Positions 17,126 to 25,782 of a stretch of DNA of 64,000 nucleotides are shown here, one piece after another (the first letter of the stretch is position 1; every line of letters starts with the position of its first letter). The stretch is from contig NZ_CP043661.1 in assembly GCF_014217565.1 (NCBI RefSeq), positions 1,736,001 to 1,800,000 on the forward strand, written 5' to 3'. The notes under the pieces were generated by a model, which saw only the letters and a list, made by a program, of their open reading frames with translations, had not been told where the DNA came from and ran no database searches. This stretch comes from Kribbella qitaiheensis. GTDB lineage: Bacteria > Actinomycetota > Actinomycetes > Propionibacteriales > Kribbellaceae. Position numbers and translations under genes: made by a program.

Positions 17126-18412
17126 ATGTTCAAGCTTGTTGCAGGGATGGCGATCGGGGCGTTGGGGCTGGCTGGGGTGGTGCCGGCCGCGGCAGAGCCG
17201 GCGACGAATGTCGTGTATCCAGGTGGGTCGATCGCAACGCGCTACGTCGGGTTGGCGTTCGACACCTGCACGGCGCCGACGCTGGCGCAGATGACTGCGT
17301 GGAAATCGTCGCCGTACAAGGCGATGGGGATCTACATCGGCGGAGTGAACCGCAGTTGCGCACAGCCACAGCTGACCGCGAGTTGGGTGAGCAGCGTGAC
17401 CAGGATGGGTTGGCGGTTGATCCCGATCTACCTGGGTCTGCAGGCGCCTTGCAGTAACAGGACGACGTCGCAGAAGATCTCGGCGAGCGCTCCGGGCACC
17501 CAGGGCACGGCTGCGGCGACCGATGCCTTCAACAAGGCCAGGGCGCTCGGACTGCTGGCCGGTGGTGCGATCTATGGCGACATGGAGCACTACGACGTCA
17601 ACAACACGAACTGCGGTGCGACTGTGCTCAGCTTCCTGTCTGCGTGGACGAAGGAGCTGCACCGGCGCGGGTTCCTGTCCGGCGTGTACGTCCACCAGGA
17701 CTCGGGTGCGCTACAACTCGCACAGGTCTACAACTCGACTTCCTACGCGCGACCGGACGCAGTGTGGATCGCCCGGTGGGACCAGAGCTCGTCACTGATC
17801 AACTGGCCGACTGTCTCCAACAACTATTGGACTGTGGGCCAGCGAGCCAAGCAGTACAACGGGGATCACAACGAGACGTATGGCGGCGTCACGTTGAACA
17901 TCGACAACGACCGGTTCGATGCACCGGTCGGCTCGGTGGGGTACGCCTACCAGACAACGACCGCTGTGAGCGCCAGGAGCGGACCGACCACGGCGTACCC
18001 GGTAGTGGCCACGTATCCGAGCGGAACCACCGTGCAGGTGTCCTGTCAGACCTACGGGACCAAGGTGGGCACCACGACGGTCTGGAACAAGCTGATCAAC
18101 GGCAGCTACCTCACGGACTACTACGTAAACACTCCGTCCAATACGACGTACAGCTCACCGCTGCCTGGTTGCAGCCTGCCGTTCCAGACCACCACCAGCG
18201 GTTTGAGCAGGCGGAGTGGACCCGGTACGTCGTACGCCGTAGTGGGCTCGCTCGGCGCCGGCGCACTGGCGTGGGTCACCTGTCAACTACCCGGGAGCAA
18301 GGTGGGCACTACGTCGGTGTGGAACAGGTTGACCGACGGCAGCTACGTGACGGACTACTACGTAGCCACCGCCAGCAACACCACCTACACCGCTCCCCTA
18401 CGACGCTGCTGA
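17126..18412 (+). CDS. Secreted DUF1906 (Rv2525c-like glycoside-hydrolase-like) protein with two SH3-like repeats
   Basis: A 428-residue exported protein. Residues 1–24 form a signal peptide (MFKLVAGMAIGALGLAGVVPAAAEP). Residues ~35–255 match DUF1906, a TIM-barrel glycoside-hydrolase-like domain (YVGLAFDTCTAPTLAQM; AGGAIYGDMEHYD; GVYVHQDSGALQLA). Two ~80-residue bacterial SH3-like repeats follow, each with YQTTT or FQTTT near the start, a CQ pair, W-N-(K/R)-L and YLTDYY/YVTDYY. A cell-wall role is likely from the SH3 repeats, but enzymatic activity is unproven for this family. The ATG at 17126 follows GAGGGGTGGGG. Confidence 0.83.
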   Translation: MFKLVAGMAIGALGLAGVVPAAAEPATNVVYPGGSIATRYVGLAFDTCTAPTLAQMTAWKSSPYKAMGIYIGGVNRSCAQPQLTASWVSSVTRMGWRLIPIYLGLQAPCSNRTTSQKISASAPGTQGTAAATDAFNKARALGLLAGGAIYGDMEHYDVNNTNCGATVLSFLSAWTKELHRRGFLSGVYVHQDSGALQLAQVYNSTSYARPDAVWIARWDQSSSLINWPTVSNNYWTVGQRAKQYNGDHNETYGGVTLNIDNDRFDAPVGSVGYAYQTTTAVSARSGPTTAYPVVATYPSGTTVQVSCQTYGTKVGTTTVWNKLINGSYLTDYYVNTPSNTTYSSPLPGCSLPFQTTTSGLSRRSGPGTSYAVVGSLGAGALAWVTCQLPGSKVGTTSVWNRLTDGSYVTDYYVATASNTTYTAPLRRC

Positions 18413-18447
18413 CGGACTACTGGGCCTTTGCTGGGCTTCTTGGGCTT

Positions 18448-18820
18448 CTATTGGGCCCACGGTGGCTGGATGGTCGTGCCGTCGGCCATCGTGCCGGTGA
18501 CGCCTGCAGTGATCGCGACGTACAGCTCGGCCTCGGTCTCGCCGAGATTGGAGAGCTGGATCGGCTCGCCGGCCCCGTACGACGACAGCGTCGCCCGGGC
18601 CGAGCTTGTCGCCGTCCGCGGTCACCTGGACGGTGCCCGACAGCACCATGAACACCTCGTCACGGTCGAGCGTGTGCGGCTCGTCGTTGTGAAGCCCTGC
18701 GTCGACGGTAAGTCGCCAGGTGCAGAGGCCTTCCGAGCCACGGCTGGGCGCGGCCAGTCCGATGAACCTCACCCCTGGCAGCTGGAACTGCGGCGCCTCG
18801 GTCGCACGGATGATGTGCAT
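18448..18820 (-). pseudogene. Cupin-domain protein, frameshifted
   Basis: The N-terminal half is a clear cupin barrel: LCTWRLTVDAGLHNDEPHTLDRDEVFMVLSG with the metal-ligand H/E pattern. An extra base in GGCCCC at 18571–18576 shifts the frame. Omitting one base restores AGEPIQLSNLGETEAELYVA and a stop at 18448–18450, giving a 123-residue protein of normal single-cupin size. As given, the frame runs into arginine-rich nonsense to 18398. It is divergent from a MarR regulator across a 54-bp promoter region with repeated motifs, so MarR probably controls it. Confidence 0.78.
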
Positions 18821-18840
18821 TCGTCCCCCTCAAGAATTTA

Positions 18841-18870
18841 GACAAGCTGACTTGTTCAACTTGACTTGTC
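18841..18870. promoter_or_regulatory. Putative MarR operator between cupin and marR genes
   Basis: The short divergent intergenic region holds GACAAG (18841) and CTTGTC (18865) as an outer inverted pair. Two direct TGACTTGT copies lie at 18848 and 18862, spaced 14 bp. It sits directly upstream of both starts, as expected for an autoregulatory site. The sequence is seen; the binding role is inferred. Confidence 0.55.
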
Positions 18871-18874
18871 TATC

Positions 18875-19348
18875 ATGAGTGACATGAGTGCCTCACGCAA
18901 GCCTGATTTCGGCATCCTGCTGCTGCTGGCCGACCAGGAGTTCGTCCGCGAACTCCGGGCCTCACTGGCCGCCCAGGGCTTCGACGAACAGGGCCGCTCG
19001 GACGGATTCGTCCTGCGCTCGGTCGGCGCGAACCCGATGACGATCAGCGCACTGGCCGAGCGCCTGGAGATCAGCAAACAAGGCGCCGGCCAGATCGTCG
19101 ACGACATGGAGAGCCGGGGCTATGTCGAACGCCACCCCGACCCCACCGACGGCCGGGCCCGCCTGATCCACCTGTCCGAGCGCGGCCAGGCGGCCCTCGC
19201 GGCAGCCCGAAAGTTCCACCAAACCTACGAACGCCACCTCCGCAAGGAACACGGCGACGCCGCGATCGACGCAGTACGAGCGGTACTCACTTCAATGGCC
19301 GGCGAACCACAGACCACCGACCCTCACTTCAGGGCGCTGATGTTCTAG
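18875..19348 (+). CDS. MarR-family transcriptional regulator
   Basis: A ~157-residue winged-helix regulator. The HTH is readable as MTISALAERLEISKQGAGQIVDDMESRGYVER followed by the wing HPDPTDGRARLIHLSERG. Start choice: ATG at 18875 or the second ATG at 18884; a further upstream TTG would sit inside the presumed operator. It is divergent from the cupin gene. A typical model is repression of the cupin gene and itself, relieved by an unknown ligand. Confidence 0.87.
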   Translation: MSDMSASRKPDFGILLLLADQEFVRELRASLAAQGFDEQGRSDGFVLRSVGANPMTISALAERLEISKQGAGQIVDDMESRGYVERHPDPTDGRARLIHLSERGQAALAAARKFHQTYERHLRKEHGDAAIDAVRAVLTSMAGEPQTTDPHFRALMF

Positions 19349-19377
19349 TACTGCACTGCCAGGACAGGGACTTGCGA

Positions 19378-19438
19378 CACCTCGTGGGGACCTTGAACAA
19401 GAAATTTCCTGTTCACGATCCCCACGAGGTGTTCAAGG
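19378..19438. repeat. Intergenic palindromic element (copy 1) with nested inverted repeats
   Basis: Perfect 13-bp arms CACCTCGTGGGGA (19378–19390) and TCCCCACGAGGTG (19419–19431) overlap a second pair CCTTGAACA (19391) / TGTTCAAGG (19430). Two mutually exclusive stems are possible. It lies between a marR gene and a convergent serine hydrolase. The GGGGACCTTGAACA core recurs in the element at 60.2 kb. Confidence 0.8.
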
Positions 19439-19530
19439 ACCCGGTTCGTGGCCGGCGAAACCGCCGAAGTTCATCCGGAGCGGCCGGGTGAGACCGGCCA
19501 TGTCGATCGCCTCGAACCAGGGCCGTAGTA

Positions 19531-20802
19531 CTAGGCGGGGAAGTACTGGGGGAAGAGGTCGTTTGTGGGCCATTTGGTGACGCTGTTGGCGGCGGTCCAC
19601 ATTGCCTGGTCGATGTCGCCGTAGGACTTGCCGCTGGCGTCGTCGCGGCGGTTGAACAGGGCCGCCCAGCTCATCCCGTTGTAGGTACGGACGAGCAGGG
19701 TGAACGTGCCGGGCAGGCTGCCTGTGTGCCAGGTGTTGCGGCCGGTGCCGCCGGTTGTCGGTCGCACCTGCCAGCCGAGGCCGTAGTACCAGCCGTCGGG
19801 CTGGAGACCGGTCTCGGGCTTCGCCCAGACGCTCGACAGCGAGGTGCTGTTCAGGACCGTGGACGGCGCGTCGAACATCTTCGCCCAGCGGACCAGGTCC
19901 GGCGCGCTGGCGATCCAGCCGCCGTTGGCGTCGTGGATGCGCATGCTGAACGACCCGTACGGCGCGGGGACGACGGTGCCCGAGTTATCCAGCACGGTCT
20001 TCGCGGTGTACTGCGACTCGTACGGCACCTCGCCGGCGTGCTTGGCGATGGTGTAGCCCTGCTGCATCCGGGTGATCTTCAACGGGGTCAGCAACTTCTG
20101 CTGCACGTACGTCGCGTAGGGCAGACCGCTGACCTTCTCGATCACGCGCCCCGCGAGCAGGAACCCGTAGTTGGAGTAGGCAACCTTCGTACCCGGCGCG
20201 TTGTCGAGCTTCCGCCCGGCCATGAACTTGATGACGTCCGCGTGCCGCAGCTCCATCGGGACGCCGAGCGCCTTCGAGATGGTCGCGTCCATGCCGGTCG
20301 GGTCGCCGGACAATTCGCGGTCCCAGCCGCCGAGGTGCTGCAGGAGGCGCTTGATCGTGACCGTCTTCAGCCGTGGGTCGACCGTCTGTCCGGTCGGCGG
20401 GGTGAAGGTGAGGATCGAGGTCACCGGCGTGGACAGGCTCAGCTTGCCGTCCTGGACGAGCTTCAGGATCGCGGCCGAAGTGAACGACTTGGTCAGGCTG
20501 GCCACCCGGAACAGCGAGGTGGGCTGAACAGTCAGCGTGCTGGAGGTGCTGTAGCCGCGGGCAAGGACCAGCCGGCCCTTGTAGGTGACCGCGACCTGCC
20601 CGCCCGTGATGCCGCGCGCCTGCATGAAGGTCTTCAGCTGGTTGTCGAACCCGGCGAGCGCCGGTACCGCGGTACCCGTCGCAAGCCAGGTCGCCGCGGC
20701 ATCGGCCGGCCTTCCCGCCGCGGTACCGACTGCCGTACCGACGGCTGCCGCCGCTCCCGTTGCCACTACAAGCTTGCCGAGATTGCGGCGTGTCAGTTCC
20801 AC
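19531..20802 (-). CDS. TAT-exported serine hydrolase, class C beta-lactamase/D-alanyl-D-alanine carboxypeptidase fold
   Basis: A 423-residue protein. The N-terminus MELTRRNLGKLVVATGAAAA has the twin-arginine RR-N-L motif and a hydrophobic stretch, so export by the Tat system (tatA/tatC lie at 34 kb) is likely. The penicillin-binding fold motifs are present: S-x-x-K in VASLTKSFTS, Y-S-N in VAYSNYGFLLAG, and H-T-G in WHTGSLPG. This set defines the class C/EstB-like serine hydrolases, which act on peptidoglycan peptides, beta-lactams or esters. The exact substrate is unknown. Confidence 0.87.
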   Translation of the reverse strand: MELTRRNLGKLVVATGAAAAVGTAVGTAAGRPADAAATWLATGTAVPALAGFDNQLKTFMQARGITGGQVAVTYKGRLVLARGYSTSSTLTVQPTSLFRVASLTKSFTSAAILKLVQDGKLSLSTPVTSILTFTPPTGQTVDPRLKTVTIKRLLQHLGGWDRELSGDPTGMDATISKALGVPMELRHADVIKFMAGRKLDNAPGTKVAYSNYGFLLAGRVIEKVSGLPYATYVQQKLLTPLKITRMQQGYTIAKHAGEVPYESQYTAKTVLDNSGTVVPAPYGSFSMRIHDANGGWIASAPDLVRWAKMFDAPSTVLNSTSLSSVWAKPETGLQPDGWYYGLGWQVRPTTGGTGRNTWHTGSLPGTFTLLVRTYNGMSWAALFNRRDDASGKSYGDIDQAMWTAANSVTKWPTNDLFPQYFPA

Positions 20803-20873
20803 TGACCAGATCTCCTTAGTACAGACGGTTTTGTCCTGTCCTACAGGAGAATCGGGTCAGTTGCGGTTCTCGT

Positions 20874-23723
20874 CTAACTGTCCGGCTCGTCGACCACAGA
20901 CGCGTACGCGATGACGCCGCGGCGGATCTGCTCGGTGACCGCGCGTGCCGTTTTGCGCAGCGGCGTCGGGCCGGCCGCGTCGGCGACCTGCTCGGTCAGG
21001 TCGATGAGCTGCTTGACCCAGCGGACGAAGTCGCCGGCGGCCAGATCCGACTCGTACAGGACCTCGGCCAGCGATGCACCCGAGGCCCAGCGGAACGCCG
21101 CCCAGCAGAAGCCGAGGTCCATCTGGCGAAGGAAATCGACCCGCATGTCCCGCTCCAGCGCGGACAGCTCCCGCCAGATCACGCCCATCTTCTCCAGCGC
21201 AGGCCGTACTTCGCCTCGCGGCAGCCGCGGCGAGGTCGGCTCGTCCTTCGACCGCGACTCGAAGACCAGCGCCGCCAACGCCGCGGCCAGCTCCGGTACG
21301 TCGAGGTCGTCGAAGACGCCTACCCGCAGGCACTCGGCCGCGACCAGATCGAGCTCGGTGTAGATCCGCGACAATCGGTCACCGGCCTCGGTGGTCTTGT
21401 CGCCGTCCAGGTAGTGCAGCGCGTCCAGCACCTGGCAGACCCGGTCGAACTGGCGGGCGATGGTGTTCGTCCGCTGCTCGATCTTTCGCTGCACGTCACG
21501 GTTCTCCCGGTCGAGCCGGAAGTACCGCTCGGCCCAGCGGGCGTGATCCTCGCGATCGGAGCAGCCGTGACAGGGGTGCGCACGCAGTTCCGCCCGCATC
21601 TGCTGCAACTCCGGGTCGTCCGCGTGCGTGACAACGTCGCCGTTGCGGCTGCGTGACGACGGCGGCCCTTCCTCACCGAGCAGGTCGGTGCGACCCCGCA
21701 GTACGTGGGCAAGCTCGCGCCGCTGTTGCGGGTTGCGCGCGTTGAACTTCTTCGGCACTCGCAGCGTGCTGATCGCCCCGACCGGGGTCGGGAAGTCGAT
21801 CATCGACAGCTTCCGCACCTGCCGGTCCAGCGTGAGCACGGTCGGCCGCGGCCCTTCCCGCTCCGATCGGACGCCCGGATCCAGCACCAGCGCCCAACCG
21901 GCACTCCGGCCGGCCGGGATCCGGATGATGTCGCCGATCCGCAGCTTCTCCAGCGACTCCTGCGCCTCGACCCTTCGGTCGAGTTTGCGCGCCTTCGAGC
22001 CGGACGACTCGCGGTCCCCGATCCGGCGGCGGAGCGCGGCGTACTCGAGGAAGTCGCCGAGGTGGCAGTTGATGGACTCCTTGTACCCCTCGAGCGCCTC
22101 GGTGTTGCGCTGCACCTGCCGGGCCAGCCCGACGACGGCCTGGTCCGACTGGAACTGCGCGAACGACAGCTCCAGCATGTCCCGCGCCCTGCTGCGACCC
22201 ACCTGGCGGACCAGGTTCACCGCCATGTTGTACGACGGGGCGAACGACGAGCGGAGCGGATACGTACGGGTGCTCGCGAGACCGGCGACGGCGCGTGGGT
22301 CGAAGCCCGGCTGCCACAGGACGACCGCGTGGCCTTCGACGTCGATGCCGCGGCGACCCGCCCGACCGGTCAGCTGGGTGTACTCCCCCGGCGTGATGTC
22401 GACGTGCGCCTCGCCGTTCCACTTGCTCAGCTTCTCCAGCACCACCGTGCGGGCCGGCATGTTGATGCCGAGGGCAAGCGTCTCGGTGGCGAACACGACC
22501 TTGATCAGGCCGCGCGCGAACAGCTCCTCGACAACCTCCTTGAACGCGGCCAGCAGGCCGGCGTGGTGCGCCGCGATCCCACGGCTGAGCGCCTCGCTGA
22601 AGTCGTGGTACCCGAGGACGCCGAGGTCCTCGTCCGGCAGGTCCACCATGCGTTCGGCGAGCACCCGCTTGATCTCGTCCCGCTCACTCGGCTTGGTCAG
22701 CCGCAGGCCGGAACGCAGACACTGCAGCATCGCGTCCTCGCAGCCCTTGCGCGAGAAGATGAAGTAGATCGCGGGCAGCAGCGCGCCCGCGTCGAGCTCC
22801 TCCACCACGTCCGACCGGAACGGTGTGAAGTGCGACCGGGCCGGCCGCTGCTTGGGCAGATCGCGGCGGCGACGTGGTTTGCGCGAGTCGTCCCGGAAGA
22901 TCCGGTTGTCGTCCCGGGCGATCCGGACGAGTTGCGGGTTGACCAGATCCTTGAGGTCGGTCGTGTTCTTCGCGTCGTTGGCCTTGGCCGGATTGCCGGA
23001 CCTGCTCTGGGGCCCGTACTGCGCCTGGCCGGCCCGGGCGGTCGGCGCCTCGCCTGCGAACAGGTCGTGCAGCCGCTTCCCGACCATCACGTGCTGAAAC
23101 AGCGGCACCGGCCGCTTCTCCTCCAGCACCACCACCGTGTTACCCCGGACGGTCTCCAGCCAGTCGCCGAACTCCTCGGCGTTGCTCACCGTGGCGGACA
23201 GCGACACCACCGCTACCGAGTCCGGCAGGTGGATGATCACTTCTTCCCAGACCGCGCCCCGGGCCCGGTCTGCGAGGTAGTGGACCTCGTCCATCACGAC
23301 GTACGAGAGGCCGAGCAGGGTCTGCGAGGCGGCGTACAGCATGTTCCGCAGCACCTCGGTCGTCATCACGACGATCGGCGCCTCGGAGTTGATCGAGTTG
23401 TCGCCGGTGAGCAGACCCACGTTCTCGCTGCCGTACCGGCGGACGAGATCGCTGTACTTCTGGTTGCTCAGCGCCTTGATCGGGGTGGTGTAAAAGCACT
23501 TCTGCCCCCGCTGGAGCGCGAGGTGGACGGCGAACTCGCCGACGAGCGTCTTCCCGGATCCGGTCGGCGCGGCAACGAGCACCTGGTGACCGTCCTCGAG
23601 CGCGGCACACGCCCGCAACTGGAACTCGTCCAGCCGGAAGTCATACAGCTCCCGGAACTCCTTGACCGCCGGATGCGCCTGGTCCGAGCGGAAAACGGCA
23701 TACTTCTCGGACGGGGTGCTCAT
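20874..23723 (-). CDS. helY: Ski2/Mtr4-like DEAD/DEAH-box RNA helicase (HelY type)
   Basis: A 949-residue superfamily 2 helicase. Motifs in order: Walker A VAAPTGSGKTLVGEF (~residue 45), GLLTGDNSINSEAPIVVMTTE (Ib/III region), DEVHY box VVMDEVHYLADRARG, SAT in VVSLSATVSN, motif V GLIKVVFATETLALGINMPA, and motif VI QLTGRAGRRGID. The C-terminal half has the arch/ratchet-like region of Ski2-type enzymes. The gene corresponds to mycobacterial helY, which normally neighbours tatC. Here ~10 kb of other genes separate them. The ATG at 23723 gives MSTPSEKYAVF, the usual N-terminus; a longer upstream frame is less likely. Confidence 0.9.
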   Translation of the reverse strand: MSTPSEKYAVFRSDQAHPAVKEFRELYDFRLDEFQLRACAALEDGHQVLVAAPTGSGKTLVGEFAVHLALQRGQKCFYTTPIKALSNQKYSDLVRRYGSENVGLLTGDNSINSEAPIVVMTTEVLRNMLYAASQTLLGLSYVVMDEVHYLADRARGAVWEEVIIHLPDSVAVVSLSATVSNAEEFGDWLETVRGNTVVVLEEKRPVPLFQHVMVGKRLHDLFAGEAPTARAGQAQYGPQSRSGNPAKANDAKNTTDLKDLVNPQLVRIARDDNRIFRDDSRKPRRRRDLPKQRPARSHFTPFRSDVVEELDAGALLPAIYFIFSRKGCEDAMLQCLRSGLRLTKPSERDEIKRVLAERMVDLPDEDLGVLGYHDFSEALSRGIAAHHAGLLAAFKEVVEELFARGLIKVVFATETLALGINMPARTVVLEKLSKWNGEAHVDITPGEYTQLTGRAGRRGIDVEGHAVVLWQPGFDPRAVAGLASTRTYPLRSSFAPSYNMAVNLVRQVGRSRARDMLELSFAQFQSDQAVVGLARQVQRNTEALEGYKESINCHLGDFLEYAALRRRIGDRESSGSKARKLDRRVEAQESLEKLRIGDIIRIPAGRSAGWALVLDPGVRSEREGPRPTVLTLDRQVRKLSMIDFPTPVGAISTLRVPKKFNARNPQQRRELAHVLRGRTDLLGEEGPPSSRSRNGDVVTHADDPELQQMRAELRAHPCHGCSDREDHARWAERYFRLDRENRDVQRKIEQRTNTIARQFDRVCQVLDALHYLDGDKTTEAGDRLSRIYTELDLVAAECLRVGVFDDLDVPELAAALAALVFESRSKDEPTSPRLPRGEVRPALEKMGVIWRELSALERDMRVDFLRQMDLGFCWAAFRWASGASLAEVLYESDLAAGDFVRWVKQLIDLTEQVADAAGPTPLRKTARAVTEQIRRGVIAYASVVDEPDS

Positions 23724-23829
23724 GCCCCCCAGGCTATCTGCCCCCACCCCCAGAACCCCGCCACCCATCCCGTACGGCGAACAAGCCGCCCACCCGGCCG
23801 GACGCGTCGCGCGTCGACGTACGCGAGCG

Positions 23830-24483
23830 TCAGCGGTGGACTCGGTGGGTTTCGTAGGCCCACATGACGAGTTCTACGCGGTTTCGGGCGTTTAGTTTGG
23901 TCATGATGCTGGTGAGGTGGGTTTTCACCGTGCTGAGGCTGATGTGGAGGTCGGTGGCGATCTCGGAGTTGGTTCGGCCCTGGGCGACGGTTCGGAGGAT
24001 TTCTTCCTCTCGGGTGGTGAGGGGTTCGACGGGTTGGGCGGGTGGGCGGCCGAGGCGGGTGTCGGAGAAGGCCGCGAGCAGGCGAGCCGTGATGTTGGGG
24101 GCGATCAGGGCGTCGCCGTTCGCGGCTGCCTCGATGGCCTGGACCAGGAGTTCGGGGCCGGCGCCTTTGAGGAGGAAGCCGCGGGCGCCTGCCTTGAGGG
24201 CGCCGTGGACGTACTCGTCGACGTCGAAGGTGGTGATCACCACGATCGCGAGCGGGTGCTCGACCTGGGGGCCGGCCAGTTCGCGGGTGGCGGCGATGCC
24301 GTCCATGCCGGGCATCCGGATGTCGAACAGGCAGACGTCGGGGCGGAGCCGGCGGGCGAGTTCGACCGCCTCGCGGCCGTCCGCGGCCTGACCGACCACC
24401 TCGATGCCGGGTTGTGCGTCGAGGATCATCGACAGGCCCGTACGGACGAGTTCCTGGTCGTCGGCGACGAGCACCCGGATCAT
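23830..24483 (-). CDS. NarL/FixJ-family response regulator
   Basis: A 217-residue two-component regulator. The receiver domain is MIRVLVADDQELVRTG with acidic pocket DD, phospho-accepting Asp in CLFDIRMPGMDG (~residue 54), conserved T/S in VVITTF and K in FLLKGAG. The LuxR-type HTH follows: LTTREEEILRTVAQGRTNSEIATDLHIS and then STVKTHLTSIMTKL. ATG at 24483 was chosen because the receiver begins there; the longer open frame upstream belongs to the kinase gene. It overlaps the histidine kinase by 4 bp, so both are translated from one message. Confidence 0.92.
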   Translation of the reverse strand: MIRVLVADDQELVRTGLSMILDAQPGIEVVGQAADGREAVELARRLRPDVCLFDIRMPGMDGIAATRELAGPQVEHPLAIVVITTFDVDEYVHGALKAGARGFLLKGAGPELLVQAIEAAANGDALIAPNITARLLAAFSDTRLGRPPAQPVEPLTTREEEILRTVAQGRTNSEIATDLHISLSTVKTHLTSIMTKLNARNRVELVMWAYETHRVHR

Positions 24484-25619
24484 CGAGCCCCCTTCGGCAG
24501 CACGGCTTCGACGGTCCAGCCGCGGTCCGGACCGGGCCCCGCCTCGAAGGAGCCGCCGAGGAGGGTGGCTCGCTCCGTCATCCCGACCAGGCCGTAGCCG
24601 ACCGGCCCGGCCGAGCCCGCCGAGCCGTCGTCTCGGATCGTGAGCCGCACGCAACCCTCGTCCGCGGCGACCCGGACCTCGACGCGGGTCGCGTCTCGGG
24701 CATGCCGTACGGCGTTGGTGATCGACTCCTGCGCGATCCGGTAGATGGCGGCCCCGACCGAAGGCGCGAGGTCGTCGAGATCGCCCGACAACCCGACGTC
24801 GACCAGCAACCGGTCCCCCGTCGTACCGCGGGCCAGTCGCTCGAGGTCAGCCACACCCGGCTGGGGAGCCAGCGCGGCCGCTTCGTCCGCGCGAAGTCCG
24901 GCGACCATCGTGCGCATCTCCGCCAGCGTGCGCGATGCCTCTGCCTCGATCACCGACAACGCGTCGACCGCCGCCCCGGGATCGGAGCCGGCGACGACCC
25001 GGCCCGCCTGCGCCCGGATCAAGATCGCCGAGACGTGGTGGGCGACGGTGTCGTGCAACTCGCGGGCCAACTGCTCGCGCTCCCGCAGCCGAACCTGGTC
25101 CAGCTCCCTGGTCCGCGCCGAGGTCCGGAAGCGAACCGCGGCACCGAGCGCGGCCGGGAAGAGCAGGAACATGCTCCCGGCCACCGCATTGCCGACCCCG
25201 GTGTAGTCGACGGCCAGCCCGACGGCCAACGCGGTCAGGACGAACATCAGGCCGACCCCGATCTCCCGGCCGGATCCCCACCGAAACAGCGAATAGGGCA
25301 GCAGCACCACGCACACCATCGTGTACAGCCCCACCGACGAGTGGACGTTGATCAGGCTCACGATGTCCAGCACGATCAGGGCCCCGAATGCGACCGCCAC
25401 CACCGCGAAGGGATGCGTACGCCGCCAGAGCAGAAGGATCACTCCGCAGACCCCGAACGCCAGCGCGACCGGCCTCCAGATCAGGTGTTCGCGAAAGATG
25501 CCCTCCAGGATCGCCGTCGGCACCAGCAGACCGACCAGCACCCAGTCCCGCCAGACGCGCACTGGCGGCTGCGGCGCTCGCGGCTCGGCCCACAGCGAGC
25601 GGACCGCGTTTCTCAGCAT
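24480..25619 (-). CDS. Sensor histidine kinase, HisKA_3/NarX-like (DesK type)
   Basis: A 379-residue kinase. About five to six N-terminal TM segments (residues ~25–160) form the sensor. The dimerisation domain has the phospho-His in EREQLARELHDTVAHHVSAI (~residue 185). The ATPase domain has the N box QESITNAVRHARDA and G1/G2 region RDDGSAGSAGPVGYGLVGM. It pairs with the overlapping LuxR-type regulator. An MMPL exporter starts 163 bp away on the opposite strand, so the system may sense membrane stress and control that exporter; this is inference from position. Confidence 0.9.
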   Translation of the reverse strand: MLRNAVRSLWAEPRAPQPPVRVWRDWVLVGLLVPTAILEGIFREHLIWRPVALAFGVCGVILLLWRRTHPFAVVAVAFGALIVLDIVSLINVHSSVGLYTMVCVVLLPYSLFRWGSGREIGVGLMFVLTALAVGLAVDYTGVGNAVAGSMFLLFPAALGAAVRFRTSARTRELDQVRLREREQLARELHDTVAHHVSAILIRAQAGRVVAGSDPGAAVDALSVIEAEASRTLAEMRTMVAGLRADEAAALAPQPGVADLERLARGTTGDRLLVDVGLSGDLDDLAPSVGAAIYRIAQESITNAVRHARDATRVEVRVAADEGCVRLTIRDDGSAGSAGPVGYGLVGMTERATLLGGSFEAGPGPDRGWTVEAVLPKGAR

Positions 25620-25782
25620 GGGCTCACAGTAGACAACCGGAACGCGCCGCGGATCGGCCACAAGTACGGCTTCGCCCTCAGCCGATCGGCCGACCGAACT
25701 CCGGCCCTTCCGCCGAGGTGCCCACCGGCTGATCTCGCCACGCTGGGTCCACCCGTTCCTGGGCCGCCGAAGGAGATCACCG

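Noticed and set aside
21705..23867. Long plus-strand open frame (~720 codons) opposite helY
   Set aside because: It is an antisense shadow of the helicase gene, rich in Arg/Pro/His with no domain; typical for high-GC coding DNA.
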